Of a DNA stretch of 9,078 nt, positions 7,329 through 9,078 are shown piece after piece. The stretch comes from JBBRFH01 sp038224615. Lineage in GTDB: Bacteria > Planctomycetota > Phycisphaerae > Tepidisphaerales > Tepidisphaeraceae. The translations under genes were made by a program, and so were the position numbers. Below the pieces are notes generated by a model. The model worked only from the letters and a program-made list of their open reading frames with translations. It ran no database searches and was not told where the DNA came from. The stretch lies in assembly GCA_038224615.1 (NCBI GenBank), contig JBBRFH010000139.1, positions 1 to 9,078 of the forward strand, given 5' to 3'. The number at the start of each line of letters is the position of its first letter. Position 1 is the stretch's first letter.

Positions 7329-8365
7329 AGATCGGCACCCGCGAGCTCGGCCCAGACCAATCGGTCTTCGTAATCGCGGAGATCGGCGTGAACCATGACG
7401 GCTCGGTCGAACGGGCGATCGACCTTGTCCATGCCGCGCGCGACGCCGGTGCCGATGCGGTCAAACTGCAGGTTTTTAGCGCCGACCGTCTCATGCATCG
7501 CAGCGCGCGGTTTGCCACGTACCAGGCGAGTCGTGTTGACGCCGCCGACCCCGCCGAGATGCTGCGGCGGTATGAACTCGATGATTCTGCGCTATTGCGG
7601 ATCGCCACTGTTGCTGCCGATGCGAGGCTGATCGCGCTGGCGACGCCGTTTTCGCCCGAGGACGTGGATCGCGTCGCGGCTTTCGGCACCGCGATCAAGA
7701 TCGCCTCGCCGGATCTCGTCAATCGCGTCCTGCTGGCGCGGGTGATCAAAGCGGGCCTGCCCATGCTCGTCTCCACCGGCGCCGCCGACGCGGACGAAGT
7801 CGAACGCGCGACCAATTGGCTGCGCCGCAAGGGTGCGACGCTTGCCCTGTTGCACTGCGTGAGCGCCTACCCGGTGGCCGCGGGTGACGCGCAGCTTAAT
7901 TGGATTCGCTGGTTGGCGCGCTTCGGTGTTCCGGTCGGTTACTCGGATCACACCAGCGAACCGGTGACCGGCGCGCTGGCAGTCATCGCCGGGGCATGCA
8001 TTGTCGAGAAGCACATCACCTACGACGTCGCGGCATCCGGGCCGGATCACAGTGCGAGCTTCAACGCGATGCAGTTTGCCGAGTACGTGCGGCTGATCCG
8101 AATTGCCGAGCAGATGCGCGGCGACGGCGGACCGCGGCATCAGCTCGAATGCGAGAAGGACGTGCGCGGGGTGAGCCGCCAAAGTCTCGTCGCCGCGCGC
8201 GCGATTCCCGCGGGCGCTCGCATCGATGTCGGCAGCCTCACCACCCAGCGCCCCGGCTTGGGCATATCGGCCGAGTGCGTCGACGATGTCGTCGGTCGCC
8301 GGGCCAGGCGTGACATCGCTGCCGGTGAAATACTCACCGCCGATTTGGTCGAGGGATGGCGATGA
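7325..8365 (+). CDS. neuB: N-acetylneuraminate/legionaminate synthase family protein (NeuB type) with SAF domain
   Basis: The protein has 346 residues, the usual length. ATG 7325 overlaps the previous stop as ATGA, with a weak GGAAG eight bases upstream. It condenses phosphoenolpyruvate with a ManNAc-like six-carbon sugar to give a nine-carbon nonulosonic acid, using a divalent metal. The TIM-barrel part shows E-I-G-V-N23-H-D-G26, V46-K-L-Q49, Y206-S-D-H-T210 and E228-K-H-I-T232 followed by G-P-D-H-S, all family hallmarks including the metal-site histidine of E-K-H. The C-terminal SAF (antifreeze-like) domain starts near V283-S-R-Q-S-L and carries R309-P-G-L-G-I314, the arginine that contacts the substrate N-acyl group in NeuB. 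All key residues look intact, so activity is likely. Neu versus Leg substrate is unresolved. Confidence 0.93.
   Translation: MKIGTRELGPDQSVFVIAEIGVNHDGSVERAIDLVHAARDAGADAVKLQVFSADRLMHRSARFATYQASRVDAADPAEMLRRYELDDSALLRIATVAADARLIALATPFSPEDVDRVAAFGTAIKIASPDLVNRVLLARVIKAGLPMLVSTGAADADEVERATNWLRRKGATLALLHCVSAYPVAAGDAQLNWIRWLARFGVPVGYSDHTSEPVTGALAVIAGACIVEKHITYDVAASGPDHSASFNAMQFAEYVRLIRIAEQMRGDGGPRHQLECEKDVRGVSRQSLVAARAIPAGARIDVGSLTTQRPGLGISAECVDDVVGRRARRDIAAGEILTADLVEGWR
8351..8355 (+). promoter_or_regulatory. ribosome binding site of the NeuC-type gene
   Basis: GAGGG six bases before ATG 8362, inside the last codons of the synthase gene. It supports the ATGA-overlapping start. Confidence 0.6.
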
Positions 8366-9078
8366 CTTCTCCCGAGCGAGATTGCCGTCGCCGCATTTGC
8401 TACGTGACGGGGACGCGCGCGGACTTCGGGTTGATGGAGTCGACGCTTCGCGCTATCGTTGGCCACGTGGCGCTCGATTTGCAGCTCGTCGTCACCGGCA
8501 TGCACCTCAGCCGCGCCCATGGCCGGACCATTGAGCGACTTCGTCGGGATGGATGGACGATCGAGGCCACGGTTCCGTGGCGCGGCAACACATCCGCCGG
8601 CGCAACTGCGAATGCGATGGCTGGGCTCGCGAAAGCGTTCGGGCGACTGCAGCCCGATATCGTCCTCGTCTGCGGCGATCGCGTTGAACCGTTTGCGGCG
8701 GCATCTGCTGCGCACCTGGACGGCTTCATCGTTGCTCATGTGCATGGCGGCGATCGCGCAATGGGGCAGGCGGACGACACGCTGCGCCACGGGATCACCA
8801 AGCTCAGCCACATCCATTTCGCGGCCACCCACGCCAGTGGCGCGCGTGTCTATGCGCTCGGCGAAGACCGATTTCGCATCCACGCGGTCGGCACGCCCGG
8901 CCTCGACGACATCGCGCTGCTGCGCCCTGCCACCGTGACCGAACGCACGCCGGTCGTCATCCTGCATCCTGAAAGTCCCGACGAATCTGCCGAAGCCGAG
9001 CGGGCGATGCTGCTGGTCAAGGCGATGGAATCCGCTGGAGTCGATCGGGCGACCGTCGTCTACCCCAACAACGATCCC
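8362..9078 (+). CDS. neuC: hydrolysing UDP-N-acetylglucosamine 2-epimerase, NeuC/LegG type (3' end beyond window)
   Basis: The first 239 codons are present and open to the window edge; family members have about 370-390 residues, so roughly the C-terminal 40% is missing. The ATG overlaps the synthase stop as ATGA. The enzyme converts a UDP-HexNAc (UDP-GlcNAc, or UDP-diacetamidobacillosamine in the legionaminate route) to UDP plus the 2-epimeric free sugar, the substrate of the NeuB-type enzyme. Visible motifs are Y14-V-T-G-T-R-A-D-F-G23, V44-T-G-M-H-L-S50, G105-D-R-V-E109, H126-V-H-G-G-D131, R142-H-G-I-T-K147 followed by H-I-H-F, and V-G-T-P-G-L-D-D. The position usually Glu in the D-E-S-I-R segment is D139, and the H-G-G-E motif reads H-G-G-D. 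Non-hydrolysing WecB-type is unlikely given the H-x-H-G-G and R-H-x-I-T-K motifs. Confidence 0.9.
   Translation, partial: MTSPERDCRRRICYVTGTRADFGLMESTLRAIVGHVALDLQLVVTGMHLSRAHGRTIERLRRDGWTIEATVPWRGNTSAGATANAMAGLAKAFGRLQPDIVLVCGDRVEPFAAASAAHLDGFIVAHVHGGDRAMGQADDTLRHGITKLSHIHFAATHASGARVYALGEDRFRIHAVGTPGLDDIALLRPATVTERTPVVILHPESPDESAEAERAMLLVKAMESAGVDRATVVYPNNDP

Overview
This is a high-GC window (roughly 64% by eye) with very compact bacterial gene organisation. Six of the gene junctions are 4-base ATGA overlaps. The gene content suggests a soil or aquatic bacterium with large, GC-rich operons. My best guess is a Planctomycetota member (Phycisphaerae-like), from protein flavour only; no rRNA or other firm taxonomic marker is present.

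Left block (1-2414, + strand): the last codons of an unidentified upstream gene, a ~496-residue protein that looks like a distant BshC-type (cysteine-adding enzyme) relative, and a sugar-phosphate isomerase/epimerase-type TIM-barrel protein. The three are linked by ATGA overlaps and look like one operon end. Facing them on the - strand is a small two-helix membrane protein with a SnoaL/NTF2-like domain (2404-2973); its 3' end overlaps the TIM-barrel gene by 11 bases. A 127-base divergent spacer (2974-3100) follows and is the only real intergenic DNA in the window.

Right block (3101-9078, + strand): a five-gene operon for making and attaching a nonulosonic (sialic-acid-like) sugar. In order it holds a Maf/MptE-like (DUF115) glycosyltransferase, a large fusion protein (nucleotidyltransferase-like domain, radical-SAM-like domain, SPASM domain), a CMP-nonulosonate cytidylyltransferase (NeuA type), a nonulosonate synthase (NeuB type, with C-terminal SAF domain), and a hydrolysing UDP-GlcNAc 2-epimerase (NeuC/LegG type) that runs off the right edge. 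The expected flow is NeuC-type enzyme (ManNAc-like sugar), then NeuB-type (condensation with PEP), then NeuA-type (CMP activation), then Maf (transfer to protein). A hydrolysing epimerase points to a neuraminic or legionaminic acid type of sugar rather than pseudaminic acid.

The most unusual item is the fusion protein at 5014-6600. It keeps the radical-SAM fold signatures and four SPASM cysteines but has lost all three cysteines of the CxxxCxxC cluster motif (R265, P269 and A272 stand in their places), and its N-terminal nucleotidyltransferase-like domain is also degenerate. It is wedged inside a sugar-activation operon directly before an intact cytidylyltransferase. No RNA genes, mobile elements, CRISPR arrays or convincing terminators were seen.
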